Below, one piece after another: positions 8,991 through 18,719 of a stretch of 64,000 bases of DNA (its first letter is position 1; the number at the start of each line of letters is the position of its first letter). Origin of the DNA: SZAS-103 sp038234715 (GTDB lineage: Bacteria; Pseudomonadota; Gammaproteobacteria; Xanthomonadales; Xanthomonadaceae); contig JBBQTD010000001.1 in assembly GCA_038234715.1 (NCBI GenBank), positions 186,001 through 250,000 on the forward strand, read 5' to 3'. Made by a program: the position numbers and the translations under genes. Under the pieces are notes generated by a model. It searched no databases, had not been told where the DNA came from, and worked only from the letters and a program-made list of their open reading frames with translations.

Positions 8991-9794
8991 ATGAACGACC
9001 GATTCCTGAGCGGACGCACCGCGTTTGTCACCGGCAGCACGTCGGGCATCGGACTTGCAATCGCCAGAGCGCTTGCCGCGGCCGGCGCGCGCATCGCGAC
9101 CCATGGCCTGGGCACACCGGAACAGATCGATGCCGCGGTCGACTCCGTACGCAGTGCGGGCGCGATCGAGGTGCGACATTTCGATGCCGACCTGCGCGAT
9201 TCGCTGGCGATCGACCGCATGATGGCTGCGATCGAAGCGTGGTCGCCCATCGATGTATTGGTCAACAACGCCGGCATCCAGCACACCGCGGCAATTGCGG
9301 ACATGCCCACCGAACGTTGGGATGCGATCCTCGCGATCAATCTCTCCGCTGCCTTCCACACCATGCGCCACGCCCTGCCCGGCATGGCCACGCGCGGCTT
9401 CGGACGCGTGGTCAACATCGCTTCGGTGCACGGCCTGATTGCATCCGTGCACAAGGCGCCGTACGTTGCCTCGAAGTTCGGACTGATCGGACTGAGCAAG
9501 GTTGCGGCGCTGGAACACGCAGCTTTTGGGACCCGTGAAAGTGGTGGCGTCACCGTGAACTGCATCTGTCCCGGCTGGGTCGATACGGCGCTGATCGAGC
9601 CGCAGGTCGCCGCGCGGCTTGGCGACGGCACGCGCGAGGATGCGCTGCGGTCGTTGTTGCGCGAGAAGCAGCCGAGCCTGCGCGTTTCGTTGCCGGCGGA
9701 GATCGCGAGCACGCTGTTGTGGCTATGCAGGGCGGAAGCGCACAACCTCAGCGGTTCCTCGATCCCGATCGACGGCTGCTGGACCGCGCAGTGA
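8991..9794 (+). CDS. bdhA: 3-hydroxybutyrate dehydrogenase (SDR family)
   Basis: Oxidises (R)-3-hydroxybutyrate to acetoacetate with NAD+. The frame is open from 8844, but ATG 8991 has GAGGGA 6 nt upstream and begins immediately before the Rossmann fold (267 aa). It has TGSTSGIG near residue 13, NNAG near 90, the serine strand VNIAS, and the catalytic Y158-x-x-x-K162 in YVASK. The C-terminal GWVDTALIEPQ and EKQPSLR segments are typical of bacterial BDH rather than of generic SDRs. It is divergent from the oligomer hydrolase, 134 bp away, and together they would take PHB oligomers to acetoacetate. Confidence 0.9.
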   Translation: MNDRFLSGRTAFVTGSTSGIGLAIARALAAAGARIATHGLGTPEQIDAAVDSVRSAGAIEVRHFDADLRDSLAIDRMMAAIEAWSPIDVLVNNAGIQHTAAIADMPTERWDAILAINLSAAFHTMRHALPGMATRGFGRVVNIASVHGLIASVHKAPYVASKFGLIGLSKVAALEHAAFGTRESGGVTVNCICPGWVDTALIEPQVAARLGDGTREDALRSLLREKQPSLRVSLPAEIASTLLWLCRAEAHNLSGSSIPIDGCWTAQ

Positions 9795-9848
9795 TGCCCT
9801 GCGCCTGGGCAGGCCGCCCAAACGCCTGACGCGCGCCGTGCAATGGTG

Positions 9849-10778
9849 TCATCGCCCGCGTTTGCGCTTCTGCGGAGGCGTTGCTTCCGCCTCCAGCGTT
9901 GCGGCATATACGCGCGCCTGCCCGATCAACCAGTCGCGGAATGCCTTCAGCCCGGCATGGTCGTCCGAACGCGCCGGATACACCAGGTAGTGCGCATATT
10001 CGGACTTCATCCGGTGCAAGCTCAGCGTCTTCAGCAGCCCTGCTTCAATCAGCGGCCGCGCGAGGATCATGCGGCCCATCGCCACGCCCAAACCCGCCGT
10101 CGCAGCGCGGTGCAGGGTTTCGGTGTTGTCGAACATCGCGGCGTAACGCGTGGGTGCCGCAACGCCAAAGCGTGTGGACCATTCGCTCCAGCGTCCGCCG
10201 GTATCGCCCAGCAGCGGATAGTCCGTCAGGTCGCATGACTTTTTGCCGCCGCCATGCGCGTCGATCAGCGCGGGGCTGGCGACTGGCGTGATCCAGTCGT
10301 CGAACAGGCGCACCGACGTCAGTCCCGGATATTGCCCTGGTCCATAACGCAACGCTGCATCGACAATCGTATCGCGGTTGAAATCGACCAGCTCGACGCT
10401 CGACTGCAGGTTGAATTCCAGTTGCGGATGTTCCGCAAGGAACTGCGGCAATCGCGGCACCAGCCAGCTCGATGCCAGCGATGGGAGCAGGCTCAGGGTC
10501 AGCACGTCATCGCGCCGCAGGCAACAAGGTTGCAGTGCGCGCTCGATCGCATCGAAGTGCACCGCGACGGATTCGTATAGCCGTTGGCCATCTGCAGTCA
10601 GGGTGATGCCGCGCGGACCACGCTCGAACAGACGCTGTCCAAGGCGCTCCTCGAGCGCGCGAATCTGGTGGCTCAGTGCGCTTACCGTGAGGTGCAGCGT
10701 GTCCGCGGCACGGGTGAGATTGCGCAACCGCGTGGCGCTCAGGAAGCCCTGCAAGGGGTGCAACGGAATGCGGCTCAT
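9849..10778 (-). CDS. LysR-family (GcvA-like) transcriptional regulator
   Basis: A 309-aa DNA-binding regulator. An N-terminal winged HTH (about residues 5-65, with L-x-x-A-A-x-x-L-x-x-x-x-S-A-L-S-H-Q-I-R-x-L-E) is followed by a type-2 periplasmic-binding effector domain (about 90-300). The start P-L-x-x-L-Q-G-F-L and the HTH wording place it near GcvA. It ends with a basic tail (QKRKRGR). It is divergent from the small ORF at 10905, and the 126-bp gap between them carries a 16-bp inverted repeat. This arrangement suggests it controls that ORF and itself. The effector cannot be told from sequence. Confidence 0.88.
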   Translation of the reverse strand: MSRIPLHPLQGFLSATRLRNLTRAADTLHLTVSALSHQIRALEERLGQRLFERGPRGITLTADGQRLYESVAVHFDAIERALQPCCLRRDDVLTLSLLPSLASSWLVPRLPQFLAEHPQLEFNLQSSVELVDFNRDTIVDAALRYGPGQYPGLTSVRLFDDWITPVASPALIDAHGGGKKSCDLTDYPLLGDTGGRWSEWSTRFGVAAPTRYAAMFDNTETLHRAATAGLGVAMGRMILARPLIEAGLLKTLSLHRMKSEYAHYLVYPARSDDHAGLKAFRDWLIGQARVYAATLEAEATPPQKRKRGR

Positions 10779-10848
10779 CTTGAATTTACCTCAACCCTAT
10801 TGTGCAAAAGCATCGCTACCGTGCGGACAATGATCGGCCTATCTTTCT

Positions 10849-10864
10849 TTTCACTCAAGTGAAA
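10849..10864. promoter_or_regulatory. Inverted repeat, candidate LysR operator
   Basis: TTTCACT-CA-AGTGAAA is a perfect 7+2+7 inverted repeat in the LysR/small-ORF intergenic region, ending 40 bp before the ORF at 10905. LysR regulators bind interrupted palindromes in such divergent regions. The regulator-site assignment is inferred. Confidence 0.55.
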
Positions 10865-10904
10865 CCGCAGCCATCCGGCGGCGGCATACCAGAAGGAGAT
10901 CGCA

Positions 10905-11129
10905 ATGAACATCTTTACCGGCCTGCTCTTCCTGCACGGCCACATCACCAACGTCGAGCTCGCCAAGAGGCTCGCCGACAACCAGCCCGCCGATGACTAC
11001 GGACAGACCTATGGCAACCAGCTCGCCAATGAAAAACACTTCCGAGCGCCGTGGGACAAACATCGTCGCGATCCGTCGCTGCAACCGACCAGACACGGCA
11101 TCCCGGACTGCACCGTTGGTTGCGGTTAA
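10905..11129 (+). CDS. Small protein divergent from the LysR regulator
   Basis: A 74-aa ORF with a very strong ribosome site (GAAGGAGA, 5 nt before ATG), which argues that it is translated. It starts MNIFTGLLFLHGHI, followed by an acidic/polar stretch containing DDYGQTYGNQLANEK, and ends with a Cys pair (DCTVGCG). The first 14 residues are too short and interrupted for a membrane helix or export signal. I do not recognise the family. Its position suggests it is the target of the neighbouring LysR regulator. Confidence 0.65.
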   Translation: MNIFTGLLFLHGHITNVELAKRLADNQPADDYGQTYGNQLANEKHFRAPWDKHRRDPSLQPTRHGIPDCTVGCG

Positions 11130-11316
11130 GCAAACGAAGGACGCGCAGCTGCCCTTCATTGCACTGGGTAGTCGGTAAAGCGTGCTGCAATCGCGATTTC
11201 TAAGGGGGAGGATCGCCGTTGCGGCACGCTGCCGTGAGTCTTGTTGCCGACTCTGTGATGGTGCGCACGCGGGTTCAGAATCGCTGTGATAAATAGGGGT
11301 TCTATCCCCATACGTC

Positions 11317-14286
11317 ATGTTGGAGCCAGTGGGCAACGGCGAAATCCAATCCCCAGCCAAGCGCGTCGATTCCACGCAATTCGAGCTGTTGTCCCGCCTG
11401 GCGGATGCAGGCACTCCCCGCGAAGTCGCCAGGGTGATCGTGCGCCTTGCGCGTGCGTTGCCCCAGTGCGAGTCGGCGCTGGTGGCATGGGCGCTGGATG
11501 CCGACGCCGGACCGCAAAGCGAACCGGCAGCGCTGCTCGGCCACGATCAGCTTGAACTGGTGCGTTCTGCCGCCACGTGTGGCCAACCGGTATTTTCTTC
11601 CGAGGGCTGCCGCGTCGCGATCCGGTTGTTCGAGACGCATCCTGCGATCCTGCTGTTGACCGCAGCCACGCCGCCGGGTGCATTGCATCTGGTTGCAGAA
11701 ACCTCGGCGCAGCTGGAACTTGCAGGGCGCCATATGTGCCGCGCGCTCGAATCGGCGGACCTGCAAACATCGCTGCAACGCCTCGAACGATCCGAAACCC
11801 TGCAGCGCGCGTTGTTCGCGATTTCCGACCTTGCCGGTTCCGATCGCGACATGCCCGACGTGCTGCGTGCAATCCACGCGATCGTCGGCACCTTGATGTA
11901 TGCCGAAAATTTCTTCATCGTCCTGTACGATGCCGAGCGCGACACGCTGCGGTTCCTGCACTACGTCGATGCCGAGGATCCACTGCCGCCGGGCGAAAAC
12001 CTCGAAATCGCGATGAACACCCTGGAGCGCTCGCTCACCTGGTACCTGTTGCGCGATGCAAAGCCACTAATGGGCAGCACGCCGGAGCTGATCACGCAGC
12101 TGTCAGGCCCATTGGCACTGATTGGTCCCGAGGGCTACGACTGGCTGGGTGTGCCGATGTTGCGCGACGGCCGCGCCCAGGGCGCGATCGTCGTGCAGAG
12201 CTATCGCGAGGACATGGGCTACTCCGCCGACGATCGCACGCTGCTTGAATTCGTGGCCGAACACATCCTCACCGCACTGGAACGCAAACAGGGCAAGCAA
12301 GACCTTGAGCAACGCGTGCGCCTGCGCACATTCGAACTCGCCGATGCCAACCAGGTGCTGCAGCTTGAGATCGTCGAACGCCAGCGTGCCGAGCGGCTGC
12401 AGGCCGCGTTGTTCCAGATTGCCCAACTCGCCACCGCCGACATCAGCCAGAACGAGTTCTACGGTTTCGTGCATGCAGTGGTCGGCGAGCTGATCAACGC
12501 GCATAACTTTTTCATAGCGCTGCTCTCCGAGGATGGTCTATCGCTCGAGTTCCCTTACTACGTCGACGCGGAAGAACGCATCTTTCCATCGCGACCGCTC
12601 GGCCAGGGCTTGAGCGAATACGTGATCCGCAACGGCAAGCCGTTTTGCGGAACGACCGAAGACATCCGCGAGCTCGAGCGCCGGTGCGACATCGTGCCGC
12701 ACCGGATCGGTTCGCCAGCGGTGTGCTGGCTGGGTGTTCCGCTGACTGTTGGCGAGGAGACGATCGGCCTGATCGTCGTGCAAAGCTACGATGCCGCGGT
12801 CGTGTATGGGCCTGCCGACCAGGAACTGCTGAGCTTCGTTGCCTCGCAGATTGCGAACAGCCTGCAACGTCGGCGCTCCGCCGAAACCCTGCAGCTGGCG
12901 TACGCGCAGCTCGAGCGGCGCGTGCAGGAGCGTACCCAGGACCTGAGCAAGGAAATCCTCGAACGCGAACGCATCCAGGAGCAGCTCAAGCACCAGGTCA
13001 TGCACGATGCGCTGACCAGCCTTCCGAACCGCCGTTACCTGCGCGATCGCCTCGAACGCGTGCTTTGGCAACTCAAGCGCGAACCCACGCGGCGTTGCGC
13101 ATTGCTGTACCTCGACGTGGACCGCTTCAAGGTCATCAACGACAGCCTTGGCCACCTCGCCGGGGACGACGTGCTCAAGGAAGTCGCACGCCGCCTGCAG
13201 ACATGCGTACGCGAACCGGACGTGGTGGCGCGACTGTCCGGCGACGAATTCGCGATCCTGCTCGAGAACGTGCCGGTCCCCGCGGCAGCGATCAAGGTCG
13301 CGCAGCGTGTGCTGGCTGTGCTCGGGGAGCCGTTGCAGGTTGGCAGTGCGGTCATCCATCCATCGGCAAGCGTGGGTATCGCGGTTGGCGACGGCCGCTA
13401 CCAACTCGCCGACGACATGCTTCGCGATGCGGACACCGCGATGTATCGCGCCAAGAAGCTCGGTCGCAAGCGCTTCGAGCTGTTCGACGAGACGCTGCAG
13501 AAGAATGCGGTCGACGTGCTGGCGATGGAAGGCGAATTGCGTACCGCGCTGTCGCACGACCAGTTCGAACCGTATTTCCAGCCGATCGTGCAGCTCGCGA
13601 CCGGCACCGTGGTGGGCTACGAAGCCCTGTTGCGCTGGAACCATCCCGCACGCGGCGTGATCGGCCCGCCCGAGTTCCTGCAGATCGCCGACGACAGCGG
13701 CAGCATCGAGGCGATCGACTGGCGGATGTTCGAGATCAGCTGCGGAATGGCGGCAAGGCTCGACCCGGAGCACGATCGCGCTTTCCTGACCATCAATGTC
13801 TCGCCATTGCATTTCCGCCATGCGGATTTCGACACCAGGTTGCTTGCGCTGCTCAGACGTACCGGTTTGGCTCCAGAACGCTTGCTGATCGAGATCACCG
13901 AAGGTTCGCTGATCGAACACCCGCAGGAAGTGCGCACCACCCTGGACCGGCTCAAGGCCGCAGGGATTGGCGCGTCGCTGGACGACTTCGGCACCGGCTA
14001 TTCGTCGCTGAGTTATCTGCACACGTTCCCCTTGCAGGTGCTCAAGATCGACCGCAGTTTCGTGATGGGGCTTGATCCGGATGCGCAGAACAGCAGCGCC
14101 AAGGTCGTCGCCGCGGTGATCGCGATGGCGCGGGCGCTGGACATGAAAGTGGTTGCGGAAGGCATCGAGACCGCCGAACAGCGCAGCGCGTTGATGGCAC
14201 TGGGCTGCGAGCTTGGGCAGGGCTACCTGCTCGGTCGCCCGGCACCCGTGGCCAACTGGCCCGCAGCCGCAAGCAAGGGCAGCTGA
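11317..14286 (+). CDS. GAF-GAF-GGDEF-EAL c-di-GMP enzyme (first tandem paralog)
   Basis: A soluble 989-aa protein. An N-terminal helical region (about 15-155) leads to two GAF domains (about 165-310 and 365-525), each followed by a coiled coil rich in Glu and Arg (about 315-350 and 525-560). GGDEF follows, then EAL. The cyclase signature reads SGDEF (641-645), with REPD as the I-site five residues before it. SGDEF variants are sometimes active, so cyclase activity is uncertain. The EAL domain keeps its catalytic set: EAL at 769-771, N-V-S, EITE, DDFGTG, KIDRSF and EGIE. It should be a phosphodiesterase, possibly bifunctional. The next gene is a paralog in the same domain order 93 bp downstream. 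The start is ATG 11317; the ribosome site is weak. Confidence 0.93.
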   Translation: MLEPVGNGEIQSPAKRVDSTQFELLSRLADAGTPREVARVIVRLARALPQCESALVAWALDADAGPQSEPAALLGHDQLELVRSAATCGQPVFSSEGCRVAIRLFETHPAILLLTAATPPGALHLVAETSAQLELAGRHMCRALESADLQTSLQRLERSETLQRALFAISDLAGSDRDMPDVLRAIHAIVGTLMYAENFFIVLYDAERDTLRFLHYVDAEDPLPPGENLEIAMNTLERSLTWYLLRDAKPLMGSTPELITQLSGPLALIGPEGYDWLGVPMLRDGRAQGAIVVQSYREDMGYSADDRTLLEFVAEHILTALERKQGKQDLEQRVRLRTFELADANQVLQLEIVERQRAERLQAALFQIAQLATADISQNEFYGFVHAVVGELINAHNFFIALLSEDGLSLEFPYYVDAEERIFPSRPLGQGLSEYVIRNGKPFCGTTEDIRELERRCDIVPHRIGSPAVCWLGVPLTVGEETIGLIVVQSYDAAVVYGPADQELLSFVASQIANSLQRRRSAETLQLAYAQLERRVQERTQDLSKEILERERIQEQLKHQVMHDALTSLPNRRYLRDRLERVLWQLKREPTRRCALLYLDVDRFKVINDSLGHLAGDDVLKEVARRLQTCVREPDVVARLSGDEFAILLENVPVPAAAIKVAQRVLAVLGEPLQVGSAVIHPSASVGIAVGDGRYQLADDMLRDADTAMYRAKKLGRKRFELFDETLQKNAVDVLAMEGELRTALSHDQFEPYFQPIVQLATGTVVGYEALLRWNHPARGVIGPPEFLQIADDSGSIEAIDWRMFEISCGMAARLDPEHDRAFLTINVSPLHFRHADFDTRLLALLRRTGLAPERLLIEITEGSLIEHPQEVRTTLDRLKAAGIGASLDDFGTGYSSLSYLHTFPLQVLKIDRSFVMGLDPDAQNSSAKVVAAVIAMARALDMKVVAEGIETAEQRSALMALGCELGQGYLLGRPAPVANWPAAASKGS

Positions 14287-14379
14287 CGGGGGCGCCGGAA
14301 TGCGTTGCGCACCGGCGCATGCGATCCGTGAACATCGGTTCGAGCTACAAAGCGTCCGTCATTTCCCTATGATGGACCC

Positions 14380-17334
14380 GTGAACCGCGCGACGACCCCG
14401 GCACCCGCCAAACCTGCAGCCTCGATACCGATCGAGCTGCTGCTTGCATTGGCCGATGCCGGCAATCCGCGGGACGTCGCCAGCGTCATCGTGCGGCTCG
14501 CGCAGGCAGCGCCGGCATGCAAGGCAGCCACGGTGCTATGGGCCCTGGATGCGGCGATGCATCCACAGTGCGAGCCGGAATCGCAGCGTGCTGCCGAAGA
14601 AATTGAACTGGCGCGTTCCGCAGCATTGCGCAAGTCGCCGGTTTTCACGTCCGATGGCCGTCGCGTTGCGATCCAGCTGCCCCACGCGAGCCCTGCGAAC
14701 GCGGCGATCCTGTTGCTGGAAGTCGAATCCGCATCCGCAGGCCGGCAGTTCATCACTGAAACCAGGGATCAGCTGAAAGTTGCGGGTCGCCAGCTGTGCC
14801 GCGCGCTGGAATGGGCCGATCTGCAGAACGCGCTGCAACGCCTCGAACGGTCCGAAAGCCTGCAGCGTGCGCTGTTCGCGATTTCAGACCTTGCCGGTTC
14901 CGATCACGACATGCCCGACATGCTGCGCGGCATCCACGCGATCATCGGCACGCTGATGTATGCCGAGAACATGTTCATCGTGCTGCACGACCCCGAGGCC
15001 GATACCTTGCGGTTCCTGTACTTCGTCGATGTCGAGGATCCCGATCCGCCCAGCGACGACCGCGAGCTGCCGATGAATTCGATGGCGCGTTCGCTCACCT
15101 GGTACCTGCTGCGCGACGGCAAGCCGCTGATGGGCAACCCCGAACAGCTGCGCAGCCAGGTGTCCGGTCCGCTTGCAGTGATCGGGCCGGACAGCCACGA
15201 CTGGCTCGGCGTGCCGATGCTGCGCGATGGCCACGCACAGGGCGCGATCGTGGTGCAGAGCTACCGCGAAGGAATTGGCTTCTCGGCGGACGACCGCAAC
15301 CTGCTCGATTTTGTCGGCAGCCACATCCTGATTGCGCTCGAACGTAAGCTCGGCAAGGACGAGCTCGAGCAGCGCGTGCGCCTGCGCACGTTCGAGCTCG
15401 CCGAAGCGAATGAAGTGCTGCAACTCGAGATCATCGAACGCCAGCGCACCGAGCGCCTGCAGGTCGCCTTGTTCGAAATCGCTGAACTCGCCACGGCCGA
15501 CATCAGCCAGGCCGAATTCTATCGCCGCGTGCACGCCGCCACCGGCGAGTTGATCAACGCGAGGAACTTCTTCATCGCCCTGATCAGCGACGACGGCCTG
15601 TCGCTGGAATTCGCCTACGTCGTTGACGAGACCAGCGAAACGTATGCAACCCGGCCGCTGGGACGCGGCGCCAGCGAATACGTCCTGCTGCATGGCAAGG
15701 CGATCCTGACCGCCAATGACATGGTCGAACTCGCCAAGCAGGGTGAAATGGACCTGGACACTGTCGGTGGCCTTGCGGTCTGCTGGCTGGGCGTTCCGCT
15801 GTCCGTCGGGGAAGAGACCATCGGACTGATCGTCGTGCAATGCTACGACGCATCCGTCGAGTACGGCCCTGCCGACCAGGAACTGTTGAGCTTCGTCGCC
15901 TCGCAGGTTGCCAACAGCCTGGAGCGGCGCCGCTCCGCCGACAGCCTGCGCATCGCCAATGCGCAACTTGAACGCCGGGTGCAGGAACGCACCCGCGACC
16001 TGAGCAAGGTCATCCTCGAGCGCGAACGCGCGCAGAAGCAGCTCAAGCACCAGGTCATGCACGACGCATTGACCGGGCTGCCGAACCGCGCCTACCTGCG
16101 CGATCGCCTCGAACGCGTGCTGCAACGCCTCAAGCGCGAACCTGGGCGCCGCTACGCATTGCTGTACATGGACGTGGACCGCTTCAAGGTGATCAACGAC
16201 AGCCTCGGCCACCTCGTGGGCGATGAAGTGCTCAAGGAAGTCGCGCGCAGGCTGCAGACCTGCGTGCGCGAACCGGACATCGTGGTGCGCCTGTCGGGCG
16301 ATGAATTCGCGATCCTGCTCGAGGACGTCCCGATTCCCGACACCGCGGTCAAGGTCGCCCAGCGCGTGCTCTCGGTGATGGCCGCACCGCAGCAGCTTGA
16401 CGACGGCACCGTGGTCGAGCCTTCGCTCAGCGTGGGCATTGCGATCGGCGACGCCAACTACCAATTGGCCGATGACGTGCTGCGCGATGCGGACGCCGCG
16501 ATGTACCGCGCGAAAAAGCTCGGCCGAAAGCGCATAGAGCTGTTTGACGATGCGCTGCAGAAGGGCGCCGTCGACGTGCTCGCAATGGAAATCAAGTTGC
16601 GCGCCGCGATGTTGCGCGACCAGTTCGAACCCTACTTCCAGCCGATCGCACGCCTGGCAACCGGCGCGGTGGTGGGCTACGAGGCGCTGCTGCGCTGGAA
16701 CCATCCGTCGCGCGGCGTGATCGGCCCCGAGGAATTCCTGCAGATCGCTCAGGACAACGGCAGCATCGAGGCAATCGACTGGAAGATGTTCGAGATGAGC
16801 TGCAAGCAGGCTACCCGGCTACATCCGGGAAACGACCGCATTTACGTCAGCATCAACGTCTCGCCGCATCATTTCCGGCACATCGATTTCGATGCCACGT
16901 TGCTTGCCCTGGTCAAGCGCTGCAAATTACCGCCGTCGCAGCTGGTCATCGAACTGCACGAGGGCTCGTTGATCGATCACCCGCAACGCGTGCGCGACAC
17001 ACTCGAAAGACTGCGCGCTGCCGGCATCGGCGCCGCACTGGACGATTTCGGCACCGGCTACTCGTCGCTCAGCTACCTGCACAAGTTCCCATTGCGCATG
17101 CTCAAGATCGACCGCAGCTTCGTCGCCGAACTGGACAGTGAAGCGCAGAACACCAGCGCCAAGGTCGTCGCCGCGGTGATCGCAATGGGACACGCACTGG
17201 GATTGGACGTGGTAGCCGAAGGCATCGAGACCATCGAACAACGCGACGCGCTCATCGGACTGGGCTGCGAATACGGCCAGGGCTTCCTGCTCGGCCGCCC
17301 TGCGCCAATCGGCAACTGGATTGTGCAGGGCTGA
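14380..17334 (+). CDS. GAF-GAF-GGDEF-EAL c-di-GMP enzyme (second tandem paralog)
   Basis: A 984-aa protein from GTG 14380, alignable to the 11317 gene over its whole length, including the divergent N-terminal region (shared R-D/E-V-A-x-V-I-V-R-L-A-x-A core). This marks a tandem gene duplication. It has two GAF domains, linker coiled coils, SGDEF at 639-643 with REPD upstream, and EAL at 768-770. The EAL motif usually reading E-x-T-E is ELHE (858-861), so the metal-ligand glutamates are kept but the Thr is His. The first paralog has EITE. DDFGTG, KIDRSF and EGIE are intact. It is a likely phosphodiesterase, with cyclase activity uncertain. The GAF regions have diverged more than the catalytic domains, consistent with different cues. 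Confidence 0.93.
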   Translation: MNRATTPAPAKPAASIPIELLLALADAGNPRDVASVIVRLAQAAPACKAATVLWALDAAMHPQCEPESQRAAEEIELARSAALRKSPVFTSDGRRVAIQLPHASPANAAILLLEVESASAGRQFITETRDQLKVAGRQLCRALEWADLQNALQRLERSESLQRALFAISDLAGSDHDMPDMLRGIHAIIGTLMYAENMFIVLHDPEADTLRFLYFVDVEDPDPPSDDRELPMNSMARSLTWYLLRDGKPLMGNPEQLRSQVSGPLAVIGPDSHDWLGVPMLRDGHAQGAIVVQSYREGIGFSADDRNLLDFVGSHILIALERKLGKDELEQRVRLRTFELAEANEVLQLEIIERQRTERLQVALFEIAELATADISQAEFYRRVHAATGELINARNFFIALISDDGLSLEFAYVVDETSETYATRPLGRGASEYVLLHGKAILTANDMVELAKQGEMDLDTVGGLAVCWLGVPLSVGEETIGLIVVQCYDASVEYGPADQELLSFVASQVANSLERRRSADSLRIANAQLERRVQERTRDLSKVILERERAQKQLKHQVMHDALTGLPNRAYLRDRLERVLQRLKREPGRRYALLYMDVDRFKVINDSLGHLVGDEVLKEVARRLQTCVREPDIVVRLSGDEFAILLEDVPIPDTAVKVAQRVLSVMAAPQQLDDGTVVEPSLSVGIAIGDANYQLADDVLRDADAAMYRAKKLGRKRIELFDDALQKGAVDVLAMEIKLRAAMLRDQFEPYFQPIARLATGAVVGYEALLRWNHPSRGVIGPEEFLQIAQDNGSIEAIDWKMFEMSCKQATRLHPGNDRIYVSINVSPHHFRHIDFDATLLALVKRCKLPPSQLVIELHEGSLIDHPQRVRDTLERLRAAGIGAALDDFGTGYSSLSYLHKFPLRMLKIDRSFVAELDSEAQNTSAKVVAAVIAMGHALGLDVVAEGIETIEQRDALIGLGCEYGQGFLLGRPAPIGNWIVQG

Positions 17335-17669
17335 TCACTTGCTCGCCTCCGGCCGGTATGCCTTTTTTTGGCTCTCTCTCCGCTTACGAGAGGGGTATTG
17401 TGAAACCGGTGGAATCTTCGGATTCTGACATCATCCCGGCAGCTTGCGCCCACAGAGACTCCCCGAAATTCCGAACGGAAGAAAATTCGCTCTCAGGGAT
17501 GGATCAATTTTGATTAGGTCGAGCCGCATCGCGGCGATGGTGGCGACCGGCGCAGTCCGACCCAATTCAGCCGTTCGCGACCGACCGCTTTCGGGAAGTC
17601 AATTGTTGGAGCCTTCTGATCTGTACACTCGAATGGGGCCGGCTCTCTCTCGTCGCAAGGAACAAATCA
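17335..17669. other. Intergenic region of atypical composition
   Basis: No gene is supported in these 335 bp. There is a run of seven T at 17363-17369 after a CCGGCCGG self-complementary segment, but no clean stem precedes the T-run, so it is not called a terminator. Base composition falls towards the right, where the atypical gene at 17670 begins. The promoter of that gene should lie in the last 150 bp. Confidence 0.5.
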
Positions 17670-18719
17670 ATGCATTTCAAGTACTCGTACGCGTTTTTCA
17701 TTGGTGTCGTCCTTCTGTTCGCTGATTCAATTGGCAATGCACTGGCTGCAGACGACATGGTTAGCATTTTGGCAGGCAAGAACACGAAAGATTTGCGAGT
17801 ACTGATTCGAAACATTGATGGCGGCGAAGTCTTGTGGGCGAAGAACTACACTCTGGACACACAAGCCAGCATACAGCCAGGCCCTCATCAAGTTTCAGTC
17901 ATGTGCGAATTTCGTCATTCGTGGGGCAACGAACTCTTACCTGGAAATGTTTCTTTGCAAGTAGAGGCAAACAAGACCTACGTCTTGAGTGGCATCGCGT
18001 CAACAGATGGAAAGACATGTGTTGTTGCTGCATCGCAGAGTGGCCCGTCCGAACACGCCAACCCAACCTCCAGCAAGAAATCAGAGCATGTAACAGAAAT
18101 TGACATAGACGTGCGACCTTACTACGAAGCGGCAAGAGCACCAGGAGAACATCCAACTGTTGCTGTAGGTGCCAAATTCAATGACCTGCTGAGCTCCAAC
18201 AAGCAAGAGGACATTGTTGCTGTGCGTGACCTGATTTCTGCGGAACCTCAACTAATCACGCCAATGACATTGATGGTTCTTTCGATCCGTCTCTACGATG
18301 TTGGCCTACGCGATGAGGCGGTATTTTGGTACTACGTTGCGAAGGATCGATACATCACACTCTCTGATGTCGTGGAGGTCAGGTCCCCTGCCTTGGCACA
18401 AGTTGAGGATGCGGTCAGCTCATTTTTTGCCTTTGTCGGTCCAGTGATCAACAGCTATGCATTTTGCGATATTTCCAAGCAGCAGGGGGCTCAGGATAAA
18501 GCTATCGACTGGGTCGAGAAGAATCCTTATCAGGCAGTGTTCCTTGACCAGCTTACCGCCAAACCTGGGGATCGAAGAGATAACCTCAAAGCTTCAGTAG
18601 CAGTCATAAGGGGCAATAACAAAAAGGCGCGTGAATACATTTCGAACCCCAAGAATCTGCAGCAGTTCAACAAGGATCGTAGCGACAACAACGTACCTGC
18701 TCAATACTGCTGGAAATAA
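17670..18719 (+). CDS. Exported protein of unknown function, atypical composition
   Basis: A 349-aa product with a signal peptide (about residues 1-27, ending NALAADD). The ribosome site AAGGAA is 8 nt before ATG. The first mature segment (about 30-115) looks like a small beta-rich domain with two Cys (MCEFRH and GKTCVVA). A low-complexity polar linker (about 116-145) follows, then a mostly helical region that could hold degenerate TPR-like repeats (ITPMTLMVLSIRLYDVGLRDEA), with two more Cys near the C-terminus. A/T-rich codons are much more frequent than in its neighbours, a sign of acquisition. I do not recognise the family. It is probably periplasmic. Confidence 0.8.
   Translation: MHFKYSYAFFIGVVLLFADSIGNALAADDMVSILAGKNTKDLRVLIRNIDGGEVLWAKNYTLDTQASIQPGPHQVSVMCEFRHSWGNELLPGNVSLQVEANKTYVLSGIASTDGKTCVVAASQSGPSEHANPTSSKKSEHVTEIDIDVRPYYEAARAPGEHPTVAVGAKFNDLLSSNKQEDIVAVRDLISAEPQLITPMTLMVLSIRLYDVGLRDEAVFWYYVAKDRYITLSDVVEVRSPALAQVEDAVSSFFAFVGPVINSYAFCDISKQQGAQDKAIDWVEKNPYQAVFLDQLTAKPGDRRDNLKASVAVIRGNNKKAREYISNPKNLQQFNKDRSDNNVPAQYCWK

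Noticed and set aside
17363..17369. Intrinsic terminator after the second GGDEF-EAL gene
   Set aside because: The T7 run is not preceded by a proper stem; only a short CCGGCCGG self-complementary segment lies nearby.
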